64,000 bases of DNA from Streptomyces sp. NBC_01381. GTDB taxonomy: Bacteria > Actinomycetota > Actinomycetes > Streptomycetales > Streptomycetaceae. Position 1 is the first letter of the stretch. Every line of letters begins with the position of its first letter. Below are positions 61,890-64,000 of this stretch, piece after piece. The stretch is from assembly GCF_026340305.1 (NCBI RefSeq), contig NZ_JAPEPI010000001.1, positions 4,526,001-4,590,000 of the forward strand. Reading direction: 5' to 3'. Below the pieces are notes generated by a model. It saw only the letters and a list, made by a program, of their open reading frames with translations, had not been told where the DNA came from and ran no database searches. The translations under genes and the position numbers were made by a program.

Positions 61890-63446
61890 ATGGCTATGCC
61901 TCCTCGCGATCGATACGACGCCGTCATCGTCGGCGGTGGTCACAACGGACTCGTCGCCGCCGCCTATCTCGCCCGCGCCGGACGCACCGTCCTGCTCCTG
62001 GAGCGGCTCTCCACGACCGGCGGTGCCGCCGTGTCCAGCAGGCCCTTCGCCGGTGTGGACGCGCGGCTCTCCCGCTACTCGTATCTGGTCAGCCTGCTGC
62101 CGCGGAAGATCGTCCGGGAGCTCGACCTGGACTTCCGGGTGCGCACCCGCACCGTCTCCTCGTACACCCCGACCGAGCGCGACGGCGTACCGACGGGGCT
62201 GCTCGTCGGCGGCGGCGAGGCGCGGACGAAGGAGGCCTTCGCGCGGCTCACCGGAGGGCCGCGGGAGTACGAGGCGTGGCGGGAGTTCTACGGGATGACG
62301 GGCCGGGTGGCCCAGCGGGTCTTCCCCACGCTCACCGAACCGCTGCCCACCCGCGAGGCGCTGCGCGAGCAGGTCGGGGACGAGGAGGCCTGGCGGGTTC
62401 TCTTCGAGGAGCCGATCGGTGTCGCCGTCGAGGAGCGCTTCGCCGACGACCTCGTACGCGGTGTCGTCCTCACCGACGCCCTCATCGGGACCTTCGCCGA
62501 CGCCCACGACCCGTCCCTGCGCCAGAACCGCTGCTTCCTCTACCACGTCATCGGCGGCGGCACCGGCGACTGGAACGTGCCCGTCGGCGGCATGGGCGCG
62601 CTCACCGGCGCGCTCGCGGCGGCGGCACGTGCGGCCGGAGCCGAGCTCGCCACCGACCACGAGGCCACCCGCATCGCCACGGACGGCACGACCGCCGAGG
62701 TCACCTACCGGGCGGCCGACCGCGAAGCCACCGTCGCCGCCCGGCACGTCCTGGTCAACGCCTCGCCGCAGGAACTCGCCGCCCTGCTCGGTGACACACC
62801 GCCCGCCCCGGCCGAAGGCGCCCAGCTCAAGGTCAACATGCTCCTCGAAAGGCTGCCGCGGCTGCGCGACACCTCGGTCGACCCGTACGAGGCCTTCGCC
62901 GGGACCTTCCACATCGCGGAGGGCTATGGGGAGTTGGCGGCCGCGTACGCCCAGGCAGCGGCCGGTGAGCTGCCCGCCGCGCCGCCGTCGGAGATCTACT
63001 GCCACTCCCTGACGGACCCCAGCATCCTCGCCCCCGACCTCGTGGAGCGCGGCTGCCAGACCCTCACCCTGTTCGGGCTGCACACCCCCGCCCGGCTGTT
63101 CGGGCAGGACAACGACGCGGTGCGGGACGAGCTGCTGAAGTCGACGCTGGCCCAGCTGGACGCCCACCTGGCCGAGCCGATCGCCGACTGTCTGGCCACC
63201 GACGCCGAAGGGCGCCCGTGCATCGAGGCGAAGACCCCGCTCGACCTGGAACGGGATCTTCGCCTGCCCGGCGGCAACATCTTCCACCGGGACCTCGCCT
63301 TCCCCTACGCCCAGGACGGCACCGGCCCCTGGGGCGTGGAGACGCGGCACGCGAACGTCCTGCTGTGCGGCGCGGGCGCGGTGCGCGGCGGCGGGGTCAG
63401 CGGTGTCCCCGGGCACAACGCAGCCATGGCCGCGATGGGCGAATAG
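61890..63446 (+). CDS. FAD-dependent oxidoreductase (phytoene-desaturase-like)
   Basis: 518 residues from ATG 61890; an in-frame ATG at 61896 is possible. The N-terminal FAD site is DAVIVGGGHNGLVAAAYLAR followed by GRTVLLLERLSTTGGAAVSS. The end carries VLLCGAGAVRGGGVSGVPGH. Overall length and the ARHVLVNASPQELAALLGD pattern match CrtI-like oxidoreductases. No carotenoid synthase gene is next to it, so the substrate may be another lipid. Separated by a repeat from the kinase and 73 bases from a TetR gene. Confidence 0.88.
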   Translation: MAMPPRDRYDAVIVGGGHNGLVAAAYLARAGRTVLLLERLSTTGGAAVSSRPFAGVDARLSRYSYLVSLLPRKIVRELDLDFRVRTRTVSSYTPTERDGVPTGLLVGGGEARTKEAFARLTGGPREYEAWREFYGMTGRVAQRVFPTLTEPLPTREALREQVGDEEAWRVLFEEPIGVAVEERFADDLVRGVVLTDALIGTFADAHDPSLRQNRCFLYHVIGGGTGDWNVPVGGMGALTGALAAAARAAGAELATDHEATRIATDGTTAEVTYRAADREATVAARHVLVNASPQELAALLGDTPPAPAEGAQLKVNMLLERLPRLRDTSVDPYEAFAGTFHIAEGYGELAAAYAQAAAGELPAAPPSEIYCHSLTDPSILAPDLVERGCQTLTLFGLHTPARLFGQDNDAVRDELLKSTLAQLDAHLAEPIADCLATDAEGRPCIEAKTPLDLERDLRLPGGNIFHRDLAFPYAQDGTGPWGVETRHANVLLCGAGAVRGGGVSGVPGHNAAMAAMGE

Positions 63447-63519
63447 CCGCTGGTGGACTGGTGTACGGTCATGTGTCGTTGTCGTCAGGGGTGCGAGGCA
63501 GGAGAGGGGTGGCGTCACG

Positions 63520-64000
63520 ATGGCCGCTCGCCGCGCGCAGGGTGCGCCGACCTTCACCGAGCAGGCACGGCGCAGCCAGCTCATCGAGTGCACGATCGAC
63601 CTGATCTCCACCAAGGGCCATCCGGCGACGTCCCTCGCGGCGATCGCGGAGCGGGCGGGCCTGTCCAAGGCCGCCGTCCTCTACCACTTCTCGTCCAAGG
63701 ACAACCTCACCCGGGCGGCGCTGGAGCACGTCCTCGCGGAGTTCACGGCGTACGTCAATGAGCGCGTGGCCGCCGAGCCCGACCCGCGCGCGGCCGTCGT
63801 CGCCTACGTACGCGCGATGATCGGCTACCAGCAGGCGAACCGCCGCCACGTGCGCGTGATCACCGAGATGCTCCTCGACGACGAGGGCGGCACCCGGCTC
63901 AAGACGCCGGGCGGCCACGACACGGCGGGCCGCTGGAACGCCCTGGCCGACCTCCTCGCCGCAGGGCAGCAGGCCGGACAGTTCAGGGAGTTCGACCCCG
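63520..64000 (+). CDS. TetR family regulator, C-terminus beyond the window
   Basis: 160 codons seen from ATG 63520 behind GGAGAGG; the gene runs off the right edge. The N-terminal helix-turn-helix is TetR: RSQLIECTIDLISTKGHPAT, SLAAIAERAGLSKAAVLYHF and SSKDNLTRAALEHVLAEFTA. The C-terminal ligand domain starts with RAMIGYQQANRRHVRVITEM. It follows the FAD oxidoreductase in the same orientation and could regulate it; the ligand is unknown. Confidence 0.9.
   Translation, partial: MAARRAQGAPTFTEQARRSQLIECTIDLISTKGHPATSLAAIAERAGLSKAAVLYHFSSKDNLTRAALEHVLAEFTAYVNERVAAEPDPRAAVVAYVRAMIGYQQANRRHVRVITEMLLDDEGGTRLKTPGGHDTAGRWNALADLLAAGQQAGQFREFDP

Noticed and set aside
59047-61890. 947-codon open frame opposite the TPR kinase
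   Set aside because: An antisense shadow caused by high GC at third codon positions; the kinase motifs are unambiguous on the plus strand.

Overview
The window is very GC-rich (about 70% or more), densely coded, uses many GTG starts, and carries actinomycete gene families: monomeric NADP isocitrate dehydrogenase, GH75 chitosanase, DhaKLM, a mycothiol-type arsenate reductase, a TPR protein kinase, and the short intergenic GC-rich repeats common in Streptomyces. It looks like a Streptomyces chromosome, outside the conserved core for much of its length. No rRNA, tRNA, CRISPR array or intact transposon was recognised. All calls come from reading the sequence and from family knowledge; no database was searched.

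Layout. 1-11.4 kb: a sugar/sugar-acid catabolic island on the minus strand (DapA-family lyase, GntR regulator, aldose 1-epimerase, three-part sugar ABC transporter, a U32-like barrel protein, a zinc alcohol dehydrogenase, an enolase-superfamily dehydratase) with an IclR regulator on the plus strand. A pectate lyase wrecked by deletions and a TnpB-type IS remnant sits inside it. 11.5-14.9 kb: DNA alkyl-cysteine methyltransferase, FadH-type dienoyl-CoA reductase and a PadR regulator. 14.9-17.5 kb: secreted proteins including a GH75 chitosanase. 17.5-19.6 kb: dhaKLM. 19.9-22.7 kb: a degenerate methionyl-tRNA synthetase-like protein facing a LuxR-type regulator. 22.8-27.7 kb: a secreted beta-helix protein, an HxlR regulator with two extra domains, and a decay zone with three broken genes. 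28-31 kb: a PstS-like lipoprotein and an arsenic resistance locus. 31.2-40.4 kb: mixed genes, including a P450 with a large insertion beside its haem loop, a STAND NTPase with TPRs, and several regulators.

40.6-46.6 kb holds the most intriguing block: dynamin-like GTPase, GrpE-like protein, second dynamin-like GTPase with a glycine-rich membrane segment, an Hsp70 reduced to its ATPase domain, and a YbjN-domain protein. The start-stop overlaps between the three middle genes indicate co-translation. I read it as a GTPase/chaperone machine, probably acting at membranes, whose task cannot be deduced from sequence.

46.7-64 kb: isocitrate dehydrogenase, a repeat/crystallin-like lipoprotein, an acyl-CoA dehydrogenase, a DeoR-regulated polyol-type operon (MFS transporter, two FGGY kinases, histidine phosphatase, 2-hydroxyacid dehydrogenase), an MpaB-type oxygenase overlapping a Ser/Thr kinase-TPR gene, an FAD oxidoreductase, and a TetR regulator cut by the window end.
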